A stretch of DNA of 64,000 nucleotides from Leucobacter muris. GTDB taxonomy: Bacteria; Actinomycetota; Actinomycetes; Actinomycetales; Microbacteriaceae. The notes below the pieces were generated by a model. It saw nothing but the letters and a program-made list of their open reading frames with translations. It had not been told where the DNA came from and made no database searches. Positions 28,787-37,016 of the stretch are shown here, piece after piece (the stretch's first letter is position 1; every line of letters begins with the position of its first letter). Both the position numbers and the translations under genes were made by a program. The stretch is from positions 1,240,001 to 1,304,000 of the forward strand of contig NZ_CP035037.1 of assembly GCF_004028235.1 (NCBI RefSeq). Direction: 5' to 3'.

Positions 28787-29170
28787 TCAGCGTGCGGCGA
28801 GCCGCTGCCGCAGGGCCTCGCACAGCACGACCGCGTGGTTCGCGTGCTCGTCCCTGGCGCCGTACAGCAGTGTGAGCGGATCGTGGTCGCGGGCCAGGTC
28901 GGCGAGCCGGTCGAGCGCTTCGGAGGCGGGAGACTCGGCGAGTTCGGCGCGATAGTGGTCGGCGAACGCGGCGAAGCGTTCGGGATCGTGCCCGCGGGGG
29001 TCGCTGTGCCAGTCGTGTCGCAGCTCGGGACTCGGCGCCGCGTCCTTCTCCCAGAGGTCGAGCTCGGCGCGCTCCTTCGACACGCCGCGCGGCCAGAGGC
29101 GATCGACGAGCACGCGGTAGCCGTCGCCCGGCTCTGCGGGCTCGTAGACGCGCTTGACCCTGATGTCCAC
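28787..29170 (-). CDS. DUF488 family protein
   Basis: 127 residues from GTG 29170 (VDIRVKRVYEP). DUF488 hallmarks: RVLVDRLWPRGVSKE, the central HDP and TLLYGARDEHANHAVVL. These small cytosolic proteins are widespread and uncharacterised. It is convergent with the MocR gene (10 bp between stops) and divergent from the agmatinase-like gene. Confidence 0.85.
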   Translation of the reverse strand: MDIRVKRVYEPAEPGDGYRVLVDRLWPRGVSKERAELDLWEKDAAPSPELRHDWHSDPRGHDPERFAAFADHYRAELAESPASEALDRLADLARDHDPLTLLYGARDEHANHAVVLCEALRQRLAAR

Positions 29171-29284
29171 GCCTCCAGTCTGCGGGTCGGCGGGGGCGAG
29201 CGCCAGGGGGCGCGGGGCGGGCGGTGCCCCGACTCGGCGATCCCGGTTCGGCACTGGACCCCGAGGTGCGCCTCCTGCTACGAT

Positions 29285-29345
29285 TGCCGAAACGTTACGG
29301 CACTTCGATGCTTGTGTAGCAAATACGCTCCAAAACGTTTCAACA
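29285..29345. promoter_or_regulatory. Two LacI-type operators upstream of the ureohydrolase gene
   Basis: TGCCGAAACGTTACGGCA (29285-29302) is a near-perfect 18-bp palindrome centred on CG. CTCCAAAACGTTTCAACA (29328-29345) keeps the AAACGTTT core. The centres are 43 bp apart, about four helical turns, which would permit looping. LacI/GalR proteins typically bind CG-centred palindromes of this type. The regulator is probably the LacI protein at 33250-34263. Confidence 0.72.
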
Positions 29346-29390
29346 GAGATCGATGCGGGCTCGGGCCCGCGACCAGTGAAATGAGGAACC

Positions 29391-30380
29391 ATGACTGAAG
29401 AGTCGACCGGCTCGTTCGACGAGACCATGTGGAGCGGCCTCCTGCACGGCGGCCCCGGGGGTACCTTCATGGGCGTGCCCAGCGTCGAGCTGACGCGCGA
29501 GGCGATCACCGCCTCGGGTGCGAAGGCCGTCGTCTACGGCTTCCCGTTCGATGCGACGACCATCAGCCGCAGCGGCGCCAACTACGGACCGCGCGCGATC
29601 CGCGAGACCTCGGTGCAGTACACGAACTTCCAGGCGACGTTCGACTTCGACCTGTTCGCGCACCTGCCGCTCGTCGACGGCGGCGACTGCAAGGTGGCGC
29701 TGGGCAACACCCCCAAGACCTTCGAGCGGGTCGAGGCCGACATCGCCGAGATCGTGGCCGCCGGTGCGATCCCGGTGGTCTTCGGCGGCGATCACTCCGT
29801 GAGCATCCCCGTGGGCAAGGCCGCGAAGAAGCCGGGCACGAACCCCGGCTGGGTGCAGCTCGACACCCACCTCGACGCCGCGCCGCACGTCGGCGGCGAG
29901 GAGCTGAACCACTGCTGCACCATCACCCGCGCCGTCGACAACGGGTACGACCCCTCGAAGATCGTGCTCGTCGGCATCAGCGGCTGGATGAACCCCAAGA
30001 CCGAGCTGAAGTACTGCCGGGATCACGGCATCCGAGTGATCTGGCTCGAGGACATCTGGCAGAAGGGCACACTCTGGGCGGTCGAGCAGATCCTCGAGCG
30101 CGTCGGCGAGGAGGGCTTCTACCTCACCTTCGACGTCGACGCCCTCGACGCCGCCTTCGCGCCGGGCACCTGCGCGCCCACCCCGGGCGGCATGACGATC
30201 CGCGAGGCCTTCGAGATCATCCGCGGCATCGCACCCGCGGGCCTCATCGGGCTCGACATCGCCGAGCCCGCGCCGTCGCTCGACCACTCCACGCGCACGC
30301 AGCTGATCGCGGGCCGCATCGCGCTCGAGGCGCTCGCCTTCCACGCGGGATCGCCGAACACGCCGGTCTACGTCGGCTGA
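29391..30380 (+). CDS. Agmatinase-family ureohydrolase
   Basis: 329 residues from ATG 29391, with GAGGAACC upstream. Manganese-site motifs: FGGDHS (His135), LDTHLD (Asp158, His160, Asp162; family DAHxD) and TFDVDALDAA (Asp248, Asp250; family usually DP at the end). These enzymes split agmatine, guanidinobutyrate, proclavaminate or guanidine into urea and an amine. The family alone does not fix the substrate. The neighbouring nitrilase-like amidase, permease and shared operators suggest a guanidino-compound uptake and breakdown pathway. Confidence 0.87.
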   Translation: MTEESTGSFDETMWSGLLHGGPGGTFMGVPSVELTREAITASGAKAVVYGFPFDATTISRSGANYGPRAIRETSVQYTNFQATFDFDLFAHLPLVDGGDCKVALGNTPKTFERVEADIAEIVAAGAIPVVFGGDHSVSIPVGKAAKKPGTNPGWVQLDTHLDAAPHVGGEELNHCCTITRAVDNGYDPSKIVLVGISGWMNPKTELKYCRDHGIRVIWLEDIWQKGTLWAVEQILERVGEEGFYLTFDVDALDAAFAPGTCAPTPGGMTIREAFEIIRGIAPAGLIGLDIAEPAPSLDHSTRTQLIAGRIALEALAFHAGSPNTPVYVG

Positions 30381-30394
30381 ACGGCGAGGAGCCG

Positions 30395-30428
30395 GGGGCG
30401 GGTCGGGTCGCGAGCCCCGACCCGCCCC
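30395..30428. terminator. Terminator hairpin after the ureohydrolase gene
   Basis: GGGGCGGGTCGGG (30395-30407) pairs perfectly with 30416-30428 around an 8-nt loop, 15 bp after the stop. It separates the gene from the convergent amidase gene. No U-run follows. Confidence 0.7.
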
Positions 30429-30587
30429 TGCGCGTTCGGGCGCGCTCGAGCGGGCGCCCGCCCGGGTGAGCGTGCTGAAGCAGGCGCCGCTCCGGACCCC
30501 GGCGCATGCGGCCGAGCGCCGGGGCCCGGGCCGCGGGCCGAGGGGCGTCGCCGAAGCGCCGCGGGTCGCGGGAGCCCCGCGGCCTCC

Positions 30588-31367
30588 CTAGGCCTCGTAG
30601 AGCTCGGGGCGCCGCTGCGCGAGCATCGCGGTGGCGCCGCTGCCCCCGGCGCCCAGTTCGAGCGTCGCGGTCAGTTCGCCGCGCGTCTCGGTGTCGAGCT
30701 CGGCGAGCGTCGTGCCGTCGGGTGCGACGATGCGGCTCGAGCCGCAGAAGTCGTGGCCCGACTCGCTGCCGACCCGGTTCGCGTAGGCCACCGGCACCCG
30801 GTTCTCGAGCGCTCGGGCCGTGACCGCGGTGCGGTGATCGAGCTCGTACGGGTGCATGTTCGCCGACCCCGCCACGAGCAGCTCGGCGCCCCGCAGCGCG
30901 AGGGTGCGGCCGACCTCGGGGAACTCGATCTCGAAGCAGTTGACCACGCCCACTCGCGCGCCGCAGAGCGTGACGGGGGTGAGGGCGTCGCCCGTGCGGA
31001 ACACCTCGCGCTCGTCGCCGAACAGGTGCGTCTTGCGGATCGCCGGCAGCACGCGGCCGTCCCGATCGATCGCGAGGTACGCGTCGAAGTAGTCGTCGTC
31101 GTCGGCGGTCTCGACGAAGCCGACGAGCAGTGCCGTGCCGGCCTCGCGGCACGCGGCTCCGAGATCGGCGATCCGCGGGTCGTCGACGGAGAGGGCGAGC
31201 TCGGAGAGCCGCTCGGTCTGATAGCCGGTGAGGAACAGTTCGGGGAAGACGACGAGGTCGGCCTCGCTCTGCGCGAGCGCCGCGCGCACGCGGGCGAGGT
31301 TGCCTGCGACGTCGCGGGGGAGTGGTGCGTCCTGGATGACGGTGAGGCGGAGGTTCGAGGTGCTCAT
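30588..31367 (-). CDS. Carbon-nitrogen hydrolase (nitrilase superfamily amidase)
   Basis: 259 residues from ATG 31367; GTG 31376 is an alternative. The catalytic triad is Glu43 (FPELFLTGY), Lys112 (RKTHLF) and Cys144 (VNCFEIEFPE). Members hydrolyse amides such as N-carbamoylputrescine or omega-amides. Lying between an agmatinase-like gene and a permease, an amidase acting on a carbamoyl or amide intermediate of the same pathway is a reasonable inference. It is divergent from the permease and shares its operator region. Confidence 0.87.
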   Translation of the reverse strand: MSTSNLRLTVIQDAPLPRDVAGNLARVRAALAQSEADLVVFPELFLTGYQTERLSELALSVDDPRIADLGAACREAGTALLVGFVETADDDDYFDAYLAIDRDGRVLPAIRKTHLFGDEREVFRTGDALTPVTLCGARVGVVNCFEIEFPEVGRTLALRGAELLVAGSANMHPYELDHRTAVTARALENRVPVAYANRVGSESGHDFCGSSRIVAPDGTTLAELDTETRGELTATLELGAGGSGATAMLAQRRPELYEA

Positions 31368-31412
31368 GGTGCTCACATTCTCGCATGATCGGGATGTTGC
31401 GGCTCAATTCGA

Positions 31413-31495
31413 TGCCAAATCGTTTCGATTCTATATTTCCCTGTGATTAAAAGAGCAATTAGCCACTTGTTAAAACGTTTCGGCTCAGGTAGCGT
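31413..31495. promoter_or_regulatory. Two LacI-type operators and a candidate promoter between amidase and permease genes
   Basis: TGCCAAATCGTTTCGATT (31413-31430) and TGTTAAAACGTTTCGGCT (31468-31485) fit the same CG-centred palindrome found at 29285 and 35408. For the permease, TTGTTA (31468-31473) and TAGCGT (31490-31495) with a 16-bp spacer form a plausible promoter. The second operator would overlap its -35 and spacer, the position expected for repression. Confidence 0.65.
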
Positions 31496-31604
31496 GGGCC
31501 GCGGATGATCCGGACCGCGCCCTCAGCGCGCGGCCCGGCGCTCCCGGCGGAGGCGCCGATGATCGTCGCACTCCGTCGCCGTATCTCGAACCAAGGGAGT
31601 TTCC

Positions 31605-33137
31605 ATGACCACGGCGCCGACGGTGATGAAGAGAGAATTCACCATGTTTTCCGCGCTCTCAGTCGCATTCGCGTTCGTCTCTCCGATCGTCGCGCTGTAC
31701 AGCGTGCTCGGGCTCGGGCTCACCACCTCGGGTCCGGCCTTCATCTGGGGCGGCATGATCCTCTACCTGGGTCAGTTCATCGTCGTGCTCACCCTCGGGG
31801 TGCTCGCGTCGAAGTGGGCAGACTCGGGCGGCATCTATCAGTGGTCGCGCCGCCTGCTCGGCCACCGCTACGGCTGGTTCGCCTCGTGGACCTACATCTG
31901 GACGCTGCTCATCACGCTGCCCGCGGTCGCGTACGCGGGCGCCGTGCTGATCCCGCCCATCTTCGACGTGCCTGCCGCCGATCACGGCGTGGTGACCTGG
32001 CTCGCCGTCGGGATCCTCGCGTTCAGCACGATCGTGAACCTCGCCGGGCGCGTGTTCATCAAGATCCTCATGGTCGGCGTGATCGTCGCCGAGGCCGTGG
32101 GCTCGGTCGGCGTCGCGGTCTGGCTGCTGTTCTTCGAACGGCACCAGGGTCTCGACTACCTCTCGCCCGACTCGCTCGGCGACTACAGCGGCGCCTTCTT
32201 CTCGGCACCGCTCGTCATGGCGATCGCCTTCTCGAGCTACTTCGCGATCGGCTTCGAGAGCGCGAGCTCCATCGCCGAAGAGGTGCGGCGCCCCAAGAAG
32301 GCCGTGCCGCGGGCCATGGTCGTGTCCTTCTTCGCGATCATGATCATCGTGCTGCTGAGCACCCTCGCCTTCACGCTCGCCGTGCCGAGCGACGCGTTCC
32401 TGCAGGATCCCGAGAACGCGGCCGACCCCGCCGTCGCGATCATGGCCGCCACCTTCCCCGAGCCGGTGTTCCGCGGCATCCTCGCCCTGTTCGTGATCGC
32501 GTTCGCGGCGAGCCTCATGACGATCCAGATCACCGTGTCGCGCATCGTGTGGGCCACGGGCCGCAACGGCGAGCTGCCGTTCGCGAGGTTCCTCACCAAG
32601 CTGTCCGGCGCGACCGGCCTGCCCCGCCGCGCGGTCATCGTCACCGCCGTGATTGCGGTGCTGCTGTTCATCCCGTTCCAGAGCGAGGGGATCCAGATGG
32701 CCCTCATCTCGTTCTCGTCGGTGGGCTTCTTCATCTCCTTCCTTTTCCCGGTGCTCGGCATGGCGATCGCGCGCTTCACCGGGCGGTGGAGCGACGACCC
32801 GAAGCTCTTCCTGGGCCGTGCCGGCCAGATCGTCAGCTGGCTCGCGCTCGTGTGGCTGCTGTTCCAGATCGCGAACGTCGCCTGGCCGCGCGAGACCGGG
32901 GCCGGGTGGGCGAGCGACTGGTCGACGATCATCGGCGTCGCCGCGGTGGGCGTGCTCGGTGTGATCGTCGAGGCCTGGGTGCATCGCAAGCGCGTGCACG
33001 CCGCGACGACCGGATCGACGATGGTGATCGTCGAGCGCGACGAGTCCGATGACGACGAGGACGACGACGAGGCGGCTCCCGCAGCCGGCGCGGCGGCGGT
33101 GCTGCTCGAGGAGCCCGCGGGGAGCGACCGGTCCTGA
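31605..33137 (+). CDS. APC-family amino acid/polyamine permease
   Basis: 510 residues with about 12 membrane helices. The first helix region VAFAFVSPIVALYSVLGLGL and the conserved SYFAIGFESASSIAEEVRRP (helix 6 and following loop) place it in the APC superfamily, close to bacterial amino acid/choline-type transporters. The C-terminal tail is very acidic (DESDDDEDDDEA). Given the flanking ureohydrolase and amidase and shared operators, import of agmatine, another guanidino compound or an amide is likely but not shown. Confidence 0.87.
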   Translation: MTTAPTVMKREFTMFSALSVAFAFVSPIVALYSVLGLGLTTSGPAFIWGGMILYLGQFIVVLTLGVLASKWADSGGIYQWSRRLLGHRYGWFASWTYIWTLLITLPAVAYAGAVLIPPIFDVPAADHGVVTWLAVGILAFSTIVNLAGRVFIKILMVGVIVAEAVGSVGVAVWLLFFERHQGLDYLSPDSLGDYSGAFFSAPLVMAIAFSSYFAIGFESASSIAEEVRRPKKAVPRAMVVSFFAIMIIVLLSTLAFTLAVPSDAFLQDPENAADPAVAIMAATFPEPVFRGILALFVIAFAASLMTIQITVSRIVWATGRNGELPFARFLTKLSGATGLPRRAVIVTAVIAVLLFIPFQSEGIQMALISFSSVGFFISFLFPVLGMAIARFTGRWSDDPKLFLGRAGQIVSWLALVWLLFQIANVAWPRETGAGWASDWSTIIGVAAVGVLGVIVEAWVHRKRVHAATTGSTMVIVERDESDDDEDDDEAAPAAGAAAVLLEEPAGSDRS

Positions 33138-33142
33138 ACCGG

Positions 33143-33177
33143 GCGGTGCCGCGGGCCGAAGGGCCGCGCGGCACCGC
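33143..33177. terminator. Terminator hairpin after the permease gene
   Basis: GCGGTGCCGCG (33143-33153) pairs with 33167-33177, and the loop contains an inner GGCC/GGCC pair. It begins 6 bp after the permease stop and faces the convergent lacI gene. Confidence 0.65.
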
Positions 33178-33249
33178 GTGCGAGGCGGATCCGGATCGGC
33201 CTCCAGCCCGGGAGGTCGCGCCCCCAGGCGCGCCTCCCGGAACGAGCTC

Positions 33250-34263
33250 TCAGTCGGCGAGCGTCGACTCCCGCACGTTCAGCGACGTCGGCACGAGCTC
33301 ACGCCGGCGCTCGGCCGTGCCGTCGAGCGAGTCGATCAGCAGGTCGACGGCGATCTCGCCGAGCCGCACCGGGTGCAGGTCGAGCGCGGTGATCGGCCGC
33401 TGCAGGCCGTAGTCGAGGTAGCGGCTGTCGGTGAGGCTGAGCACCTGCAACTCGCCCGGGATGTCGAGGCCGAGCGTGTGCGCGCTGCGCTCGGTCGCGT
33501 GGGCGAGCGTGTCGAGGGTGGTGAGCACCGAGTCGAAGCGCCGATCCGGCGCCGCGAGCGCGGCCTGGATCACGGGCTCGGCCTCATCGACGCGGGGCCC
33601 CGGGGAACGGATGATGATCGGCTCGATGCCCGTCGTCGAGCACCAGTCGAGGTAGGCGGAGAGCTCGTCGCGCACGTACGAGGAGCTGGTCTCGCTGAGG
33701 AACAGCGCCGGCTTCGCGCCCCGCGTCGCCGCGAGGTGCGCGAGCGCCGTCGTGGTGCCGATGGCGAAGTCGTTGTCGACCCAGCTCAGGTCGTCGGAGT
33801 TGCGGCCGATGGTCACGCAGGCGATGCCCGCGCCCGCCGCGGCGGCGAGCAGCGGGTCGTTCTGGCTCGGATCGACCACGATGAGGCCGTCGGCCGCCGA
33901 GAAGAACGTGCGCGACGACTCGTGGGACGGCAGCATCGAGAGCAGGAAGCCGCGCTGGAACGCCTGCGCGCTCGCGCCGCTCAGCACGCGGAAGTAGTAC
34001 TCGACGTCCCACTCGGGCTGCCCGGGCTTCGTCGACTGCGCCGCCATCGGCGACACGGTGAGCACGAGCGAGCCGGTGCGACCGGCGTTGAGGTTCTTCG
34101 CGATGCGGTTGACGGTGTAGCCGAGGCGCGCCGCCGTGTCGATGACGTTCTGCCTCGTGGCCGGGGCGACGCGACCCTTGCCGTTCAGCGCCTCGGAGGC
34201 CGTGGCGACCGAGACGCCGGCCTCGGCCGCCACGTCCTTGATGGTGATCCTGCGCGGTTTCAC
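33250..34263 (-). CDS. LacI/GalR-family transcriptional regulator
   Basis: I chose GTG 34263 (VKPRRITIKDVAAEAGVS), with GAGG 5 nt upstream, giving 337 residues. GTG 34278, overlapping the idsA stop, is possible. The N-terminal helix-turn-helix and hinge (ITIKDVAAEAGVSVATASEA, VNRIAKNLNAGRTG) are followed by a periplasmic-binding-protein-like effector domain. It lies 11 bp after idsA, so both are one operon. Five matching palindromes in the surrounding promoters, including one before idsA, point to local and self regulation. Effector unknown; a guanidino compound is a guess. Confidence 0.9.
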   Translation of the reverse strand: MKPRRITIKDVAAEAGVSVATASEALNGKGRVAPATRQNVIDTAARLGYTVNRIAKNLNAGRTGSLVLTVSPMAAQSTKPGQPEWDVEYYFRVLSGASAQAFQRGFLLSMLPSHESSRTFFSAADGLIVVDPSQNDPLLAAAAGAGIACVTIGRNSDDLSWVDNDFAIGTTTALAHLAATRGAKPALFLSETSSSYVRDELSAYLDWCSTTGIEPIIIRSPGPRVDEAEPVIQAALAAPDRRFDSVLTTLDTLAHATERSAHTLGLDIPGELQVLSLTDSRYLDYGLQRPITALDLHPVRLGEIAVDLLIDSLDGTAERRRELVPTSLNVRESTLAD

Positions 34264-34274
34264 GGTGCCTCGTT

Positions 34275-35348
34275 TCACTGGGGGATCGCGGGGACGACGT
34301 TCGGGGCGCCGGGCACGACGATGCGGGCGGCCAGGTCGAGCAGCTGCGGGCGCCGAGCGGGCGGCAGCATGGCCCGGCCCTCGGCGAAGAGCTCTGCGAT
34401 GCGCGCTCGGGCCGCGGCGGTCACCTCGGGCGCACCGGCCGCGGCGGCGAGCCGGTCGGCGGGCAGGGCGGTCGGCTCGGCGGGAGCCGTCGACGGGGCC
34501 GCCCCGGGTGCGCACGTCGGATCGGTCGCACCGGCCCGGGTCTCGCCCGCGAGCCGGCGGGAGGCGAGCCAGAGGGGGAGCGTCGGGATGCCGTTGCGCA
34601 GATCGGCTCCGTGATCCTTGCCGAGCTCGGCCGCGTCGCCGTGCACGTCGAGCAGGTCGTCGGCGACCTGGAACGCGAGCCCCAGGCGTTCGCCCGCGGC
34701 GGCGAGAGCGGCGGCGTCGGGCTCGTCGCCCCCGGTCGCGCCCGCGGCGGCCCCGCCGAGCTCGAATGCGGCGCCGAACAGCGCCCCGGTCTTCAGCGCG
34801 GCGTAGCGCTCCAGCAGGGGCGGCGCGTTGTCGCCCCACCCGAGTGCCGGCTCGAGCAGCTGGCCGGTGCTCAGGGCCCGCAGCGCCCGCGCGAGGGGCG
34901 CGCTCGCCCGGTGGCCGAACGGGGCCGCGATCTCCTGCGCGATCCCGAGCAGCAGGTCCCCGACGAGGATCGCGGTGTCGTCGCCCGACACGACGTGCAG
35001 CGCTGCGGCGCCGCGCCGCATGCTCGAGCCGTCGATGATGTCGTCGTGCACGAGCGACGCGGTGTGCAGCAGTTCGACCGCGGCGGCGGCCGCGGTGAGG
35101 AACCCCGGGTCGGGATCTCCGTAGGCGTGGGCGACCGTGATCAGCGCCTGCGCGCGCAAGTGCTTGCCGCCCGAGAGCGCCTCCGCCTGCTCGGGCGGCA
35201 CGGTGCCCTCCGGCAGCGCGGCGAGATGCGTCTCGAGCAGGCTGCGCAGTCGCGAGACCGCGGCGTCGACGGCTGCGGCGATAACCGCCTCGGCCTGCCG
35301 CGGGATCTCCGGAGCCGGGCGCGGGCCGGGATCGGACGAGGCGGTCAT
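34275..35348 (-). CDS. idsA: Polyprenyl diphosphate synthase
   Basis: 357 residues from ATG 35348, with AAGGAG at ideal spacing. It has the first aspartate-rich motif DDIID within LLHTASLVHDDIIDGSSMRR and the second motif DDLLD within FQVADDLLD, so it is an active-site-complete trans-prenyltransferase. Residues around 265-300 are a Pro/Ala/Thr-rich insert. It makes geranylgeranyl-type or longer diphosphates for menaquinone or carotenoids. An operator matching the local LacI set lies 60 bp upstream. Confidence 0.9.
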   Translation of the reverse strand: MTASSDPGPRPAPEIPRQAEAVIAAAVDAAVSRLRSLLETHLAALPEGTVPPEQAEALSGGKHLRAQALITVAHAYGDPDPGFLTAAAAAVELLHTASLVHDDIIDGSSMRRGAAALHVVSGDDTAILVGDLLLGIAQEIAAPFGHRASAPLARALRALSTGQLLEPALGWGDNAPPLLERYAALKTGALFGAAFELGGAAAGATGGDEPDAAALAAAGERLGLAFQVADDLLDVHGDAAELGKDHGADLRNGIPTLPLWLASRRLAGETRAGATDPTCAPGAAPSTAPAEPTALPADRLAAAAGAPEVTAAARARIAELFAEGRAMLPPARRPQLLDLAARIVVPGAPNVVPAIPQ

Positions 35349-35407
35349 GCGGCTCCTTCGGATCGGGGTGTGCCGTACGCCTCCAGGGTAGGTCTCGGAG
35401 CCCCCGC

Positions 35408-35425
35408 TGCCAAATCGGTTCGGCA
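35408..35425. promoter_or_regulatory. 18-bp palindrome between idsA and the DtxR-type gene
   Basis: TGCCAAATCGGTTCGGCA is palindromic at 7 of 9 pairs and centred on CG. It agrees with the site at 31413 in its first ten bases and with 29285 at both ends. It is therefore best read as a LacI autoregulatory site for idsA-lacI. A site for the divergent DtxR/MntR-type gene is the alternative. Confidence 0.6.
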
Positions 35426-35504
35426 TGAGGTGCGGTGCCCGGGGCGACCCGGGCGAGCCGCCGCGCCGCGCCCGCGCACGCGACCGCAGGCTATCCTGAG
35501 TGGC

Positions 35505-36185
35505 GTGAGCGTCGACGACCTATCGCCCAGCATGCAGAACTACCTCAAGGTGATTTGGGGGCTGCAGGAGTGGTTGGACGCACCCGTCTCGAACTCCGCG
35601 ATCGCGGAGGCGGCGGGGGTGCGCCTCTCCACCGTCTCCGACGCGCTGCGCAAGCTCTCCGACCAGCAGCTCATCGGCCACGTGCGCTACGGCACGGTCA
35701 CCCTGACCGAACTCGGCCGCGAGCACGCGGTCTCGATGATCCGCCGGCACCGGCTGCTCGAGACGTTCCTCGTGCAGGCGCTCGGCTACGAGTGGGACGA
35801 GGTGCACGAGGAGGCCGACCGGCTCGAGCACGCCGTCTCCGACGAGCTGATCGACCGCGTCGATCGGGTGCTCGGATACCCGACGCGCGACCCCCACGGC
35901 GACCCGATCCCGAGCGCGGACGGGCTCGTGCAGCGGCCCGACGCGGTGATCCTCTCGACCGCGCCCGCCCCGTGCCGGGCGCGCGTCGAGCGCATCTCCG
36001 ACGCCGACAACGAGATGCTGCAGTACTTCGCGAGCCGCGGCCTCGTGGTCGACGCCGAGCTCGAGGTGCTGCCCGGCGAGCCCTACTCCGAGACGGTGAC
36101 GGTGCGCGTCGGCGGCGCCGAGGCGCCCGTCAGCCTCGGCCCGGCCGCCGCGGCGTCGATGTGGGTGTCGGTGACGGCTCCGTAG
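35505..36185 (+). CDS. DtxR/MntR-family metal-dependent regulator
   Basis: 226 residues from GTG 35505. The winged helix (SPSMQNYLKVIWGLQEW, AEAAGVRLSTVSDALRKLSD) is followed by the metal-binding dimerisation helices with conserved RHRLLETFLVQALGYEWDEVHEEADRLEHAVSDEL, here abbreviated: MIRRHRLLETFL and EVHEEADRLEHAVS. The ligand His/Glu set fits DtxR/MntR. A C-terminal SH3-like FeoA domain ends the protein. It would repress iron or manganese uptake genes when metal is plentiful. No metal transporter is adjacent, so its targets are elsewhere. Confidence 0.88.
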   Translation: MSVDDLSPSMQNYLKVIWGLQEWLDAPVSNSAIAEAAGVRLSTVSDALRKLSDQQLIGHVRYGTVTLTELGREHAVSMIRRHRLLETFLVQALGYEWDEVHEEADRLEHAVSDELIDRVDRVLGYPTRDPHGDPIPSADGLVQRPDAVILSTAPAPCRARVERISDADNEMLQYFASRGLVVDAELEVLPGEPYSETVTVRVGGAEAPVSLGPAAAASMWVSVTAP

Positions 36186-36621
36186 CGCGCCCCGGGTCGG
36201 GCGCCGACGAAGCACCCGGATCCGGATCCGGATCCGGATCGCCGTCCTGCCCGGGCTCCTTCGCGAACTTCAGGCCGATCACGCAGCCGATGATCCCCGC
36301 GAGGAAGAGGAGCTTCGGCGCCGACGGGCTCTCGGTGCCGAGCAGGAACGAGGCCCCCACGGTGAGCGCGGCCCCGAGGCCCGTCCAGATCGCGTAGGCG
36401 ACGCTCACGGGCAGTCCTCGCATCGCGTATCCCAGGCCGAACATGCTGATCGGATTCGCGATGAAGAACACGACGCTCGGCGCCGGCACGGTGAAGCCGT
36501 GCGACTCCTTCAGCGCGATCGCCCACACGGCCTCGAGCGCGGCGCTCGCCACCAGCACCACCCAGTGGCGCGTCGAGGCGGTCTTCGTCTCCGCGGCCTC
36601 GCGCAGCGGCCTGCGCCCCAC
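36130..36621 (-). CDS. SMR-family transporter subunit (second of a Gdx-like pair)
   Basis: 163 residues from GTG 36621, 2 nt after the stop of the first SMR gene, with GGTGAG as ribosome site. Four helices, with the ion-binding glutamate in HWVVLVASAALEAVWAIALK. A 55-residue hydrophilic tail, unusual for SMR proteins, follows helix 4. It contains DPDPDPDP encoded by GGATCC repeats. The last 56 bp overlap the 3' end of the convergent DtxR-type gene. With its partner it should form a heterodimeric guanidinium exporter; see the riboswitch. Confidence 0.87.
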   Translation of the reverse strand: MGRRPLREAAETKTASTRHWVVLVASAALEAVWAIALKESHGFTVPAPSVVFFIANPISMFGLGYAMRGLPVSVAYAIWTGLGAALTVGASFLLGTESPSAPKLLFLAGIIGCVIGLKFAKEPGQDGDPDPDPDPGASSAPDPGRATEPSPTPTSTPRRPGRG

Positions 36622-36623
36622 GA

Positions 36624-36944
36624 TCAGCTCACCGCCTTCAGGCCGACCACGCAGGCGATCAGCCCGAGCAGCAGCACGACCCGCAGCACCGTGGCGCGAT
36701 CCTTGCGCGTGATCATCGCCCACGCCGCGGTGAGCACGGCCCCGATCCCCACCCAGACCGCGTACGCGGTGCCGACGGGGATCTCGCGCATGGCCCAGGC
36801 GAGGCCGGCCATGCTCGCCACGTACGAGACGACGAAGAGGGCGCTCGGCCAGAGCCGCTTGAACCCCTTGGAGGCGTCGAGGGCGGTCGCCCAGACGGCC
36901 TCGAGCATTCCGCTCAGCACGAGCAGTATCCACGCGAGTGACAT
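36624..36944 (-). CDS. SMR-family transporter subunit (first of a Gdx-like pair)
   Basis: 106 residues from ATG 36944, with AGGGAG 10 nt upstream. Four helices; the essential glutamate is Glu15 in LSGMLEAVWATALDASKG, a context typical of the Gdx/SugE branch. Gdx proteins export guanidinium in exchange for protons, which agrees with the guanidine-III riboswitch directly upstream. The two genes are adjacent and coupled, like other paired SMR exporters. Confidence 0.9.
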   Translation of the reverse strand: MSLAWILLVLSGMLEAVWATALDASKGFKRLWPSALFVVSYVASMAGLAWAMREIPVGTAYAVWVGIGAVLTAAWAMITRKDRATVLRVVLLLGLIACVVGLKAVS

Positions 36945-36958
36945 GACGCAGCTTCTCC

Positions 36959-37016
36959 CTGGCCGTCGTCGATGTTGCGGGTACAGCTCCCTCGTCCGCG
37001 CCCCTGGTGAGGGGCC
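36959..37016 (-). ncRNA. Guanidine-III (ykkC-III) riboswitch controlling the SMR pair
   Basis: Reading leftward from 36999, the RNA begins GCGGACGAGG and continues through GAGCTGTACCCGC to GACGACGGCC. This matches the class core: GGACGAGG, then a variable stretch, then GTACCCG, then a linker with GAC and a 3' ACGGC. P1 is GCGG with CCGC. The pseudoknot pairs GCUGU with ACGGC (5 bp, one wobble). The 3' pseudoknot strand touches the ribosome site AGGGAG of the first SMR gene, so guanidine binding should act on translation. A small hairpin (GCCCCT/AGGGGC, 37000-37015) precedes it. Identified from memory of the consensus. Confidence 0.85.

Noticed and set aside
31659..32999. A 446-residue minus-strand frame antisense to the APC permease
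   Set aside because: It is almost only charged residues (His, Glu, Asp, Arg), a mirror of the hydrophobic permease, with no motif.
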